Shown here in pieces: positions 28,868 to 38,493 of a stretch of DNA of 64,000 nucleotides. Source of the stretch: Tubulanus polymorphus (lineage: Eukaryota > Nemertea > Palaeonemertea > Tubulaniformes > Tubulanidae); contig NC_134028.1 in assembly GCF_964204645.1 (NCBI RefSeq), forward strand, positions 10,583,001 to 10,647,000. Reading direction: 5' to 3'. The notes beneath the pieces were generated by a model. The model had not been told where the DNA came from. It saw only the letters and a program-made list of their open reading frames with translations, and searched no databases. Position 1 is the stretch's first letter. Each line of letters begins with the position of its first letter. The position numbers were made by a program, and so were the translations under genes.

Positions 28868-30115
28868 TTAATACATAGCACTATCTAATTGTGAATTTAC
28901 AATATTTAATTGCGCGTCAGATATAATATAAATGTGCATTTTAAAATTTTTGATTCCTTTATTCTTTGTCATGAATAATTGTATTCCATCTTTAGTGTTT
29001 TGTAGTTTTTTTCCAGAACCATGTAATGAATTATCCTCTGTTGTTCTAAAATCTAACCATAATGCATATTTATTACCGGTATAATAATCAATTTGATTAA
29101 TGTTACAATTTTCAAATGATTTTACTTTTTCATTCATAAAATGTTTTCTAATTTCTGGCCATTGATCAATCATTCTCATTCCTTGACAAAATATTTTATT
29201 TGCTATTCCTCCGATTGTTATTTCTACTTTTGTTATTTCAGGATTATAATAATTATCAACATTTATTGCGCCATTAGTATATGTTGCAATGGTAAAAAAT
29301 ATTAATATGCCTTTAATAGATCTTCTTGGGAAGTTAATATTCTCATTAATTATTTCATCATTTGCATTAATAGTTACGGTTTTAAATTTATCAATATAAT
29401 CATATAATAATGAAAATCCTTGATTGTATTTAGTTTGAATTATACTTGAAATATTTTCATCAGTTACTGTGTCATATTCTAAACATATATTCGATAATTT
29501 ATAACTCATATCTTTAACAACGCTAGATAATACAATTTCATTAACAGGAGCAAATGTTATCTCAAATATAATATCTTCTTGAATTGCGTATTTATATAAA
29601 GGTGCATTATTATTTATCAATTCAAAGTCTAATGGAATTTTATATTTGCTTCCATATATACTTTTTATCAATTTATCTACAGCATTAGTTAAAATTGCGC
29701 TATTAGCTTCTGATCTTAATTTATTTTGGTTTTCTGATTGGATGCCTTGAAATATCATATTATTTCTATTTTCTTTAGTTAACCATAAATCTTTATAATG
29801 CATAAATAAATTATAATCATCTAATGAGAAAACTGTTTCTGGACCAATCTTTATAGTTAATTTTTTAATCAAATATCTTCCAACATTATCAACAACATAA
29901 TTATTATTATTACCGATTACTTTTATATCGGCCGATAAATGAATACTATTTGGAACATAAAAGGTATTTTGTGTTAATCTAGGAATTCTAACATATAAAG
30001 TTTCATCGGGATTAATATTAGAAGGGTTATGAGTAATTATATGATGTGATCTTTCTGCTTTAATAGCATTAGATATTCTATGATTCTTAGAAGGATTGAT
30101 ATAACTCCCACTCAT
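28868..30115 (-). CDS. Probable major capsid protein (E2)
   Basis: Intact 415 residues, the best-preserved of three copies. It opens MSGSYINPSKNHRISNA and continues with HNPSNINPDETLYVRIPRL, a beta-rich body, FSLDDYNLFMHYKDLW, PLDFELINNNAPLYKYAIQ, ICLEYDTVTDEN, INFPRRSIKGILIFF and KVEITIGGIANKIFCQGMRM. I recognise it as a family that recurs in invertebrate Polinton-like loci. Size, beta-strand richness and linkage to ATPase and penton-like genes fit the double jelly-roll capsid protein known in Polintons, but the fold is inferred, not shown. The start lies in AAATAAATG 20 bases after the upstream stop. Confidence 0.65.
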   Translation of the reverse strand: MSGSYINPSKNHRISNAIKAERSHHIITHNPSNINPDETLYVRIPRLTQNTFYVPNSIHLSADIKVIGNNNNYVVDNVGRYLIKKLTIKIGPETVFSLDDYNLFMHYKDLWLTKENRNNMIFQGIQSENQNKLRSEANSAILTNAVDKLIKSIYGSKYKIPLDFELINNNAPLYKYAIQEDIIFEITFAPVNEIVLSSVVKDMSYKLSNICLEYDTVTDENISSIIQTKYNQGFSLLYDYIDKFKTVTINANDEIINENINFPRRSIKGILIFFTIATYTNGAINVDNYYNPEITKVEITIGGIANKIFCQGMRMIDQWPEIRKHFMNEKVKSFENCNINQIDYYTGNKYALWLDFRTTEDNSLHGSGKKLQNTKDGIQLFMTKNKGIKNFKMHIYIISDAQLNIVNSQLDSAMY

Positions 30116-30124
30116 TTATTTAAC
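30113..30124 (-). promoter_or_regulatory. TAAATG start motif (representative)
   Basis: The capsid gene starts within 'ttaaataaATG'. The same TAAATG core overlaps the start codon of most genes in all three elements: TATATAAATG at 4754, 14938 and 16327; AAATAAATG at 1443, 13801, 14046, 17765 and 12742; TATAAATG at 25061; and minus-strand starts at 31314, 31765, 32207, 32454, 32796, 33572 and 42069. This resembles the late promoter/initiator of poxviruses, where TAAAT(G) overlaps the ATG. A promoter role is an inference from conservation. Confidence 0.5.
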
Positions 30125-30135
30125 AAAAAAATTAA

Positions 30136-31314
30136 TTAATTATTTTTTATCATATTCACTAATCCAAAAATAATAGCACTTACAACAGTTATTAAAAATA
30201 AAATAATATGTTCAGCAGCAAAGTTAATAATGTTTCCTGCAGATTTCAATATAAAACCAACAATTGAAGCAGTAACTCCAGGTAAAGCTGCAGCAGATTT
30301 TTTAGATAGTTCCCATAAATATTTTGCTAATTTCTTTAAACCATCTTTAACTTTATCTTGTATAGAATTATTACCTGGGGGTTTATCTGGTTTATTGGGA
30401 GTAGGTAAATAATTTTGATATCTTATAATGTTTTCTGGAATCGATCTATTTTTATCATTATGTATGGAATCTTCAAATAAAACTTTAAATTGTTTCTGCG
30501 CATCGAATGAAGTGTTATCATTTCCAATTATTGGGGATCTTGTTTCAACTTGCGCACCTAAAATACATATCAAATAAGTTCTAATAGATTGATTTATTCT
30601 TTGTATTCCAGCTTTAGTAAAACCTTCACTATTTTCTAAAATGAAATTAACCCAACCATTATTGTTTTGTTGTTGTATATTATTATAATATTTTGGTAAT
30701 TCATTCCAATTTAGTGTTCTTATATCTGAATTTGTCATTATTTTTCCAAATTCTTTAGTATATAATATTCCTAATCCACCCATTGTTCCAATTTTTGCTC
30801 TAAAATCTTTATTTGAATTAATATTAAATTCATTACATATTTTATAAAACTTAGAAAAATTAATATTATTATTCAATTCTTTAAAATATTTTGAACCTGG
30901 TAAAGGACATTCTAATTCATCTAATATTAATTTTATTTGAAAATATGTATGAAATCTAAAAAGTGATAACATCAATGGTAAACTTGGTTTATTTAAATGA
31001 TCATTCCAACTTATTCCACATCCTGTTGTTGCGCAATAAACAGCAAAATTTAATTGGTTCTGCCAATACTTCATATTAGATTTTAATAACCATTGTTTTG
31101 CCTCATTTAAATTTTTAAAATTAATCAAATATACATGAAATATATTTTCCATCTTTACATGAAAACTATTACTTTCAGTAACATAAATATATAAATCAAT
31201 TAATGAATTTAAAACTTCATTTCTATATGTAATATCTTTATTAAAATCTATTGCTGGAATATTATATTTAATTGATTTATTATATTGGAAAGCTTTTGGA
31301 AAACTATCTGCCAT
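30136..31314 (-). CDS. Fusion protein: CATTGCG-family protein joined to membrane C-terminus (E2)
   Basis: Residues 1-310 match the E1 gene at 14938-15968 (CATTGCGISWNDHLN; RTYLICILGAQVETRSP). At RYQNYL the sequence switches in frame to PTPNKPDKPPGNNSIQ and the C-terminal region of the coiled-coil/membrane gene (AALPGVTASIVGFILKSAG, then a TM helix). The join deletes the 124-aa gene and the N-terminal three quarters of the coiled-coil gene that separate them in E1. The 392-residue frame is open, so a novel two-domain protein could be made. It starts at TATAAATGG. Confidence 0.75.
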   Translation of the reverse strand: MADSFPKAFQYNKSIKYNIPAIDFNKDITYRNEVLNSLIDLYIYVTESNSFHVKMENIFHVYLINFKNLNEAKQWLLKSNMKYWQNQLNFAVYCATTGCGISWNDHLNKPSLPLMLSLFRFHTYFQIKLILDELECPLPGSKYFKELNNNINFSKFYKICNEFNINSNKDFRAKIGTMGGLGILYTKEFGKIMTNSDIRTLNWNELPKYYNNIQQQNNNGWVNFILENSEGFTKAGIQRINQSIRTYLICILGAQVETRSPIIGNDNTSFDAQKQFKVLFEDSIHNDKNRSIPENIIRYQNYLPTPNKPDKPPGNNSIQDKVKDGLKKLAKYLWELSKKSAAALPGVTASIVGFILKSAGNIINFAAEHIILFLITVVSAIIFGLVNMIKNN

Positions 31315-31330
31315 TTATATAATTAAAAAA

Positions 31331-31765
31331 TTAATAATTTATTAATTCTTTTAATAATTTATCTTGTTCTTCAACTGTTATATGACCATTTAAACTTATT
31401 ATACAATCTAGTGTGTTCTTTAATTTATTAATTTCTTTTATATTAGTTTTAATTTTTTCTTTATTACTTTTTATATTTAATTTTGAACTTATACCGGTTA
31501 AAACACTTGAACTTAATCCTAACACACCAATTGATATAGCTAAAGGTGTTAATGGTGAAAATATTGCTAAAAATGTTATTACAGAACTAATTGTAACCGA
31601 ACCACTAATAATAAGATAATATATAATTTTAGATTTTAGATATTTTTTCTTTTTTATCTTTAAGTCACTTTCAAATTCTAATATTTGTTTTTCTAAATAT
31701 ATTTTTAATTTAGTTTTATTTATATCATGAGGAATAATATCAATACTATCAACTTTATCTTCCAT
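31331..31765 (-). CDS. 144-aa two-TM protein (E2)
   Basis: Intact. A charged N-terminus, a Lys-rich helix (FESDLKIKKKKYLKSKI), two adjacent hydrophobic segments (YYLIISGSVTISSVITFLAI; PLTPLAISIGVLGLSSSVLT) and a C-terminal helix (KEKIKTNIKEINKLKNTLD) precede IISLNGHITVEEQDKLLKE. The two-helix hairpin plus coiled C-terminus recurs in invertebrate Polinton genes. The function is unknown. It starts at AAATAAATGG; the E1 copy is a pseudogene. Confidence 0.7.
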   Translation of the reverse strand: MEDKVDSIDIIPHDINKTKLKIYLEKQILEFESDLKIKKKKYLKSKIIYYLIISGSVTISSVITFLAIFSPLTPLAISIGVLGLSSSVLTGISSKLNIKSNKEKIKTNIKEINKLKNTLDCIISLNGHITVEEQDKLLKELINY

Positions 31766-31784
31766 TTATTTAGAAAAAAAATTA

Positions 31785-32207
31785 CTAATTAGTAAACTTA
31801 TAAGCAACAAATATAACAATAACAGTTCCGCCTAAAATCCATATTATTTCATATTTCTTCTGTTCATTACTTGGGGTATAATAATCTGATAATTTAGGTT
31901 TGTATAGATGTAATTTTTCTTTATTGGTTACCGCGTTATATAAACTCATAGCTTCATCAACTGATTGAAAATCTCTATGTGAAATCTTCTGATCATATAA
32001 TTCTTTGTTAATATAATCCATATAGTTTTGTCTCTTTTCTCTATATTCTTCTGCTGCTTTATTATATTTCTCTAATGCTAAGTTATGTCTTTTTTGTTCT
32101 GTTAATGAACCATTTTTATCAATATGCTTAAATAAATATCCACCTCCAGTAAATGCTAAAGCGTTAACAATTGCCGATCCTATAATAGTTATAATTGCAG
32201 AAGCCAT
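31785..32207 (-). CDS. 140-aa two-helix membrane protein (E2)
   Basis: Intact and nearly identical to the E1 gene at 14046, with the same N-terminal hydrophobic segment and C-terminal TM helix (IIWILGGTVIVIFVAYKF). The charged middle (QKRHNLALEKYNKAAEEYR) predicts a coiled coil. It starts at AAATAAATGG. Conservation of an open frame in two separately decaying elements is consistent with past selection. Confidence 0.72.
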   Translation of the reverse strand: MASAIITIIGSAIVNALAFTGGGYLFKHIDKNGSLTEQKRHNLALEKYNKAAEEYREKRQNYMDYINKELYDQKISHRDFQSVDEAMSLYNAVTNKEKLHLYKPKLSDYYTPSNEQKKYEIIWILGGTVIVIFVAYKFTN

Positions 32208-32247
32208 TTATTTAACAAAAGAAATTATGTATTTATATGGGTGGAAT

Positions 32248-32454
32248 CTATTTTTGTTTTTCTAAATAATCAATAGTTAAATTAGATAAAGCAACTGCTA
32301 ATGTTAATTTCAAAATATCATTTATATCAAATCTATCAACATTAACACTTCCCATTTTGAATACTTTTTTTAATACCATTGAATAACCAACAGTTCCAAC
32401 TGATAGTAATGCGCCATTATATAATCCAGTTATTATCCACTTATTATCACTCAT
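32248..32454 (-). CDS. 68-aa membrane protein (E2)
   Basis: Same protein as the 73-aa gene of E1, ending five residues earlier after YLEKQK. It has two hydrophobic segments (ITGLYNGALLSVGTVGYSMV; ILKLTLAVALSNLTIDYL). The start ATG immediately abuts the stop of the 113-aa gene (GAATAAATGAG), so the two are probably expressed together. Confidence 0.65.
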   Translation of the reverse strand: MSDNKWIITGLYNGALLSVGTVGYSMVLKKVFKMGSVNVDRFDINDILKLTLAVALSNLTIDYLEKQK

Positions 32455-32796
32455 TTATTCATCAAAAAAATTACTATCTTCAAAATATTTAGTTATCTTA
32501 TTTATAATTATGTCAACATTTATTTCATTACTAGTTTTATGATTATCATATATTTTGGATAATATGTTTTTGATATCTTCAATAATTCCATCTTCATTTA
32601 ATTCATAATATTCTAAAGGTGATTTAATTAAATCAATTACTTTTTCTATATTATAATTTTCTTTATCAATCATTGACGCATTGTTAAATGATTTACTTTT
32701 TATATCAGTAATTACATCATTTAGTTTAATTCTCATTTCTTTACCATGTTTAAAATCATATCCAAAACATATACTCGGTCCAACAGTTATATTCAT
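32455..32796 (-). CDS. 113-aa conserved protein (E2)
   Basis: Intact. The N-terminus MNITVGPSICFGYDFKHG is followed by charged helices (LNDVITDIKSKSFNN; KYFEDSNFFDE at the end). No membrane segment or catalytic motif is visible. It starts at TATAAATG 17 bases after the penton-like gene. It is the only complete copy, because the E1 version lost its start. The function is unknown. Confidence 0.65.
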   Translation of the reverse strand: MNITVGPSICFGYDFKHGKEMRIKLNDVITDIKSKSFNNASMIDKENYNIEKVIDLIKSPLEYYELNEDGIIEDIKNILSKIYDNHKTSNEINVDIIINKITKYFEDSNFFDE

Positions 32797-32813
32797 TTAT
32801 ATAGTGAGAAAAA

Positions 32814-33572
32814 TTACTCTCTACATCTTACAACTAATTCATAAATTACGGGGAAATTATTTAAATCAATTAAGTATCCATTATGATTTCTAATTTCTAA
32901 TCTAAAATTATTAAAACGAGGAATGCATGGTTTGAAATCACATTCTGTTAAATTATAATTTATTTGCGTTCCAAATTCTTTAACATTCTCCAATGGTAAA
33001 ATGTTTAGTAAACCAGAATTACAAGTTATATCTTTAGTTGCTTCGAATGTTTTTGTAGGATCGATTAAATTGCAATAAATATAAAAGTGTGTAAAAGGTA
33101 TTAAGTTTGGCGTAGCATCAATATTTGTAAAAGATTTATCTGGAGGAATTCCTAACAGTTTAGCTATAGGTTTTTTTACCATAAATGCATGTTTTTCACT
33201 ATCAGACAACCTTATCTTTATTTTGTCAGTACTCTCACTTTTTAAAAATCTAATATTAAACCCGGAATTATTACCTGACTTGTGCCAGGCTTTTCTATTA
33301 ATTTCTTGTGCCAATGTATCTGAATTATATAACCCCGGTTTTAAATATATATAGGCCCATTCATTTTTATTTTTATTAAAAATTAAAAAAGCTCTGTGTT
33401 CAATAGTTTTATTCGATATATTGTAAAAAGAATTACATAAACTTATATTAACTAATTTTAAATCTACACAATTCTTGAATTCTCTATCTAATTGTACTAG
33501 TAAATTATGAGATTTATAATTTGTAAGCCTTCTAGAATCAACAAATATTCTGTATTCTTTTAATTCCGCCAT
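32814..33572 (-). CDS. Probable penton-like minor capsid protein (E2)
   Basis: Intact 252 residues. It is rich in beta-strand patterns: EYRIFVDSRRLTNYKSHNLL, LKLVNISLCNSFYNI, YLKPGLYNSDTLAQEIN, PIAKLLGIPPD, LIPFTHFYIYCNLIDP, TQINYNLTECDFKPC and the ending IDLNNFPVIYELVVR. The FYIYCxLID and IDxNxxPVxxEL signatures are what I associate with the single jelly-roll penton/minor capsid proteins of Polintons; the fold itself is inferred. In virions such proteins form the vertices. It starts at AAATAAATGG, just after the 117-aa gene. Confidence 0.62.
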   Translation of the reverse strand: MAELKEYRIFVDSRRLTNYKSHNLLVQLDREFKNCVDLKLVNISLCNSFYNISNKTIEHRAFLIFNKNKNEWAYIYLKPGLYNSDTLAQEINRKAWHKSGNNSGFNIRFLKSESTDKIKIRLSDSEKHAFMVKKPIAKLLGIPPDKSFTNIDATPNLIPFTHFYIYCNLIDPTKTFEATKDITCNSGLLNILPLENVKEFGTQINYNLTECDFKPCIPRFNNFRLEIRNHNGYLIDLNNFPVIYELVVRCRE

Positions 33573-33589
33573 TTATTTTACATATTTTC

Positions 33590-33943
33590 TTATTCGAAAT
33601 CTATTTCATGGTGCCCTTTTTCATTCTTACCTTTGTATATGAAATAGAAATCTCCAGAACATAATTCTTCTAAATCTTCAGTTGATAATCTATGAAATCT
33701 ATCAGGTAAATATGTTCTGAATTTATATGTATTTCCTTTTAATCCTTCATATTCTAAGTGTATAACTAATTTATCTCCATAGTTATTAGTAACTGTAACA
33801 ATATTTGTAATTAGATATTTCTTATGGATTGTTAATTCTGTTAACTTTTTGAATTTATAATCTACAGATTTTACATTTGTTATATCTTTAATTCTATCTA
33901 GAAATAATTTGTTGTTCTCACTGTGTGCTTGTTTACTCTCCAT
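33590..33943 (-). CDS. 117-aa conserved Polinton protein (E2)
   Basis: Intact and about 93% identical to the E1 copy at 12374. A polar N-terminus with LFLDRIKDITNVKSVDYKF leads to the conserved core NYGDKLVIHLEYEG / TYLPDRFHRLSTEDL / KGKNEKGHHEIDFE. Position between PolB and the penton-like gene is conserved. A third, diverged homologue lies at 6910-6584. No catalytic motif was recognised. Confidence 0.75.
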   Translation of the reverse strand: MESKQAHSENNKLFLDRIKDITNVKSVDYKFKKLTELTIHKKYLITNIVTVTNNYGDKLVIHLEYEGLKGNTYKFRTYLPDRFHRLSTEDLEELCSGDFYFIYKGKNEKGHHEIDFE

Positions 33944-33972
33944 TTAAATAACATATTTTTATTAAAATTTGA

Positions 33973-36900
33973 TTAACACGTTAGAATTCTTTTCATTATC
34001 TCGTTCTCTTTTGTTTCTTCTCTTTTAAATTTTAAGTATTCATCTAAATTACAACCATAAGCAGCTGTATGAATTCCATCATCTAAAATATATCTTTTAT
34101 CATCAAATGGGTTTAAACTTATCTTTTCAATTTCTTCAATAAACATTTCATGATCTTCAGATCTTAAACATCTCATCTTATGTTTTCTAACTTCTTCATT
34201 GAATATACAATTTATGTAATCTTTGAAATGAATATTCTTTTCTACTACACTTTTGGTTATTCCTTTTAACTTTTTAGCTTCATGTTCTTTAGTTTTATAT
34301 GAATACATTTTAGATCTAATACCTATGAACTCTATCATTTCTTCACCACCTAATTCATCCTTAAACTTCCCGGGAACTTTTTTATTATCATTGCTAAACA
34401 ATTCATGATTTTTAGGATAGTTACTGAAATCAAAATGATGTTTTAATGTTTTTAAATCATCTGTTATGTTATCAGTTTTTATCTTTAATATGTAAGAATC
34501 GGTATCAAAATATAAGATTTCTATATGTTTTTCTCCAAAAAGTGGTTGTAATACATTATAATAGAATTCATACATTAGTAATTTTGATAATTCTAAAACT
34601 GAAGCGCAAACATAGATTGGTTTATTAAATTTCATAGATGTTCTTCTCATTTTAACTGCGGCTAAATTTTCATCAAATATTCTGTTACCTAAAAACTTAG
34701 GATATGTTTGTAAATGTCTAATTCTTTTACCATTACTAACTAACTCAATATCATTTCTATTTCTAATATTTTCACAAGTCTTACCATAGAATGCATTGTT
34801 CATTAACTTAAAAAAATCTTTCTCAAAATCAGTTTTAGCTTTAGTTCTCTGTTTTGTGTTAAAATCTATATATTTTTCTAACCACTTACATTGATTGAAT
34901 GAAATATATCTATGTACTTTTTTTAGAACCATTCCTTGATTCAAATAAAACTTTAACATTCTACAATGTACTACATAATTATATTTATCTTCTTGAGTTA
35001 CCATTAACTTTTCTGTATGAATATGATTTTCGGGTTTAATTCTTTTTTGATAATTTGATAATTCTTCATGAGTTACAGTTTTATGTTCGGGACAGTAAGC
35101 TAGATTTCTAGATTTAAATTTAATATGTTCAGGATATTCTAAATCTACAACAAAGAAGTAACCAGTATCTGAATCATCTGCAATATCTAGAATTCTTTTC
35201 TTCCAATCAAATTTATCATTATTTTCATTCTGTAAAACTTCAGTTAATTCAAATACTCCATAAGGTTGTGGTTCCATCATTGCCCAACCATACAAATTAT
35301 TTGCATCTATATATAATAACTTATATCCAGGGTTATCATTTACATTGAAATATCTATTACCTAATACGCCTGAAACTCCTCCTCTTATAGATTTTTCAAA
35401 TAATAGTAATTGATCTATATTTGTTAACAAATCCATTTTTATATCTGTAAATTTTAATCCACAATCCCATGTTAATCCTGGACTTGAATAACAATGACAA
35501 GGATCAATATTGAAATATTTTAGGTTTACATCTCTAAACCTTTCGAATATATCGGTTAATAATAATACATCTGATTTTAAATATAAATCTACTAATTGCC
35601 CATGATTTTCTATTTTGAAATGATTCCAAATATTCAATGACTTCATCTTTAACATATTCATTTTTTAATTCATCATAGAATTGTTCTTTCAATAATTCAA
35701 TTATTTTAAAATCATTATGTGATTTATAAAATGAATATGGAATTGCGCCTTTATATCTCATTAATTTAAAATCATCATTATTTGGGTAGTGTTGCTTTAA
35801 TATTTTTAATTCATCATCAACTAATGATTTTGATAAGTTATCTAATGAACTATTTAAAAATCTATATGAATCTATAAATCTTAAACACCCAAATTGGAAT
35901 GATATATAATTCTCAGATGTTTTAGCTAACATTCTAAATTTATAAGTTGGTATTTTATCTTTTGATCTATTTGAATTTAATATTTCTATTTCATTATTGA
36001 TTTCTTCTATTTTATGACATAACTGTTTGATAAATAAATGCGCGTCATACCCCGATAAATTGTGAAATATAATGGGGACAAAATTGATTTTCTTTGCTTG
36101 CAAATTACAATTCTCATGCGCAGCGCCTCTAAACTTTCCATTCAAATGATCATGGTCTCTTACTTTTTTATCTTTATAATTAAATATCTTTTCACAATAA
36201 TAACATTTACCTGAAAACGCAAATTCTTCTTTATCTTTTTCTGTCATAATTATTTCTTTATTTGTATTCAATAATTTACTAAATCTTATTTCATATTCAA
36301 TTAATAAGTCACAAAAATGATTGATAACATTTTCATTTCTATAATCATAATATTCACTTTCAATTAGTTCTGGATAATCAGATTTAATATATAACCCGAA
36401 AGCTGCAGCTGATTGATGAATCTTTTTAATAGTATTTGTTTTTGGTGGTTCATCTGAAAAATCATTTTCATTACAATTTAATTTCTTTCTTTTATAATAT
36501 ATTTCTTTTCTATCTTGATCAGTTAGTTCTTTATTTAATGATTCAAAATCTCCATATATAACAAATGGAACTTTATTTTTGTAATTATATTTTTTGAATT
36601 CTAATATTTTATCCTTTTCATTTGGTAAAACTAATTTACAATAATCATGATTTTCACATAATTGTTTATGATTTAATAATGCAATTTCAGTTCTGAATTT
36701 AGTTATACATTTTCTACATAGATATATTTTATTATCAAAATCATTTTCTGATTTGAAAAATAAATCAATACGTTTTATCCACATATAATGATTCTCATAA
36801 TATAATATATCTATAACATCCTTTGAATCATAATCTTTTGATAGGTATAAAGGTTCTAATGTATAATGTTTTATGTTGTTACCTTTTGTATTTGGTAATT

Positions 36901-38005
36901 TGATTAAATCAAATACATTTATCTTTAGATTATTATCTCTTTCTATTTTTGGGATGTTTTTAATTATAACAGGATACTTATCTATCTTATAATTATTTTC
37001 AAATAGTTTATAATGAGTTAATCTAAAACTATGTTGTTTATAATCTTCAACTGGGTGTAAACAACCTATTATAGTCCATAGAAAACATTTATCATCTTCA
37101 TTTTGTACATTTATTACAGCATTAGTTTTAAATGGTAGTTTAATATAACTTGTTCCATTTATACTATCATCTTTATAATAAGATAAATTATTTTCATCTA
37201 TTGGTTTCGATTTAGTTAACTTATTATATTTTGTGTTATAAACATGTAAAGTCATAAATATTATCTCATCAAATATTAAACCAGATCCTTCAAAATATTT
37301 CTCTTCTATTTTAGTTTTTACTTCATTATAACATTTATCTAATTTATCATCTATATGTTGTTTAGATATAATATGTTGTGAATGAGAATTTATATTATAT
37401 ATTGGTTTATCTTCAGATTTTATGAATTTAACTTTAACTGATATACTAATTTTAGGATATTCAACATCTGTAATTATTTTTATTATTTCTTTCATATTTT
37501 CTAAATGTTTTTTATTTTCTTCTAATGTTTTTCCTTTATGAAATTTGAACTCGATAGCTGCTGGACCAATATCACTTTTAAATGCTTCGGTTATCTCTAT
37601 ATCTTTTTTATTATCTAATGAATTAATATAATTTCTTACATCTTCCATGTATGGTCTTTTATTGTTTAATTTATTTTTTATGCTTTTAATTGTCTTCTGT
37701 TTCTTATCATCATCTTTATCAAAATAATCTTCACCTAAAATATCATTATTCTTATTTCTAATATGACTTATAGATTTTAAATGTTATTTATAATATCTTT
37801 TATCACTGAATGATTGATTACATGTATCACATTTGTATGTTTCTTTTTCATTCTTTAATTCATCTAATTTAGATTCTAATATATCATCTTTATATTCTAG
37901 TTTCAATTTATTCTCTGAATGTGTTTTAGTTTTATTGTGTCTTGCTTTTTGGGATTTATCTATATTGATATTACATGTTGGGCAGTAGTACTTATTTGCT
38001 TCCAT
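33973..38005 (-). pseudogene. polB: Zinc-finger/DNA polymerase B, protein-primed type (E2; one stop, one frameshift)
   Basis: A single gene of about 1,340 codons. In order: two C-x2-C zinc fingers (YYCPTCNINI; YKCDTCNQSF), a variable N-terminal region with FLWTIIGCLHP, a further C-x2-C finger (YLCRKCITKF), exonuclease region VIYGDFESL, an endonuclease-VII-like HDHLNGKFRGAAHENCN, HNLSGYDAH, then polymerase motifs YIDANNLYGWAM (A), LMNNAFYGKTCEN (B) and YFDTDSY (C). YLKSDVLLLTDIF and DPCHCYSSPGLTWD mark the protein-primed subfamily used by Polintons to copy linear genomes. A TAA at 37784-37786 lies in finger 2, where E1 has a sense codon, and a frameshift lies near 35600. Otherwise the frame is open and all catalytic motifs are present. 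Confidence 0.92.
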
Positions 38006-38487
38006 TTTAATACTAAATTTTTTATTAAAATTGATTTTAGAAGTTATTCATTTATATTTTATTCATATATATGAATATATATGAGTAATAGGGGTAATGG
38101 GCTTTCAAGCTAAAGGTTGAATGGTCGAGTTCATTAATAACAAATATTAAAAGTAATTTAAAACTATAATATATTTTCATAACCGTGTGTATTTCAGTTG
38201 AACAATAGAATAATTATTATTATTTGAATATATTTGATTATATGAATTTGTGTATTGTAAATAAATCAATTGGTCGCGGAGCGGAGCGGTAGCGAAGTGG
38301 AGCGACCAATTGATTTAATACAATATGCTTTTTAAATTATTGATATCTTAGAATAAATATTTAGTTATAATATAAAATACACACGGTTATGAAAATATAT
38401 TATAGTTTTTAATTACTTTTAATGTTTTGTTTTTTAATGAACTCGACCGTTCGACCTTTGGCTTGAAACAACTAAACCCCTATTACT
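37892..38487 (-). repeat. E2 right terminal inverted repeat
   Basis: This is the inverted partner of 22118-22714. Here the coding part is the genuine N-terminus of the zinc-finger/PolB gene, so this end is likely the donor of the copy at the other end. Such high identity against decayed internal genes suggests homogenisation or a recent insertion. Confidence 0.93.
38084..38487. repeat. Terminal palindrome of E2, right
   Basis: This is the inverted copy of the 404-bp unit at 22118-22521, identical by eye. Its inner border 'atatgagtaatagggg' abuts the leader of the zinc-finger/PolB gene and its outer border abuts the GAGGTG duplication. Confidence 0.9.
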
Positions 38488-38493
38488 GAGGTG
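38488..38493. repeat. Target site duplication of E2, right
   Basis: GAGGTG follows the terminal CCCCTATTACT of E2 and equals 22112-22117. Confidence 0.9.

Larger units (their letters stand above)
22118..38487. mobile_element. E2: complete Polinton-like element nested in R2
   Basis: E2 is 16,370 bp bounded by inverted repeats of 596-597 bp that start AGTAATAGGGG, and flanked by GAGGTG on both sides. The rightward block is HNH, 200-aa, 122-aa, integrase, ATPase. The leftward block, entered from the right end, is zinc-finger/PolB, 117-aa, penton-like, 113-aa, 68-aa, 140-aa, 144-aa, fusion protein, capsid, variable zinc finger. The two blocks converge at 27421-27763. Gene content, the 5'-AG terminus and the 6-bp duplication fit Polinton/Maverick. 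The capsid, penton-like and several small genes are open. Integrase is deleted, PolB has two lesions and the HNH gene has one stop. A stretch of foreign tandem repeats lies near the left end. Confidence 0.92.
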
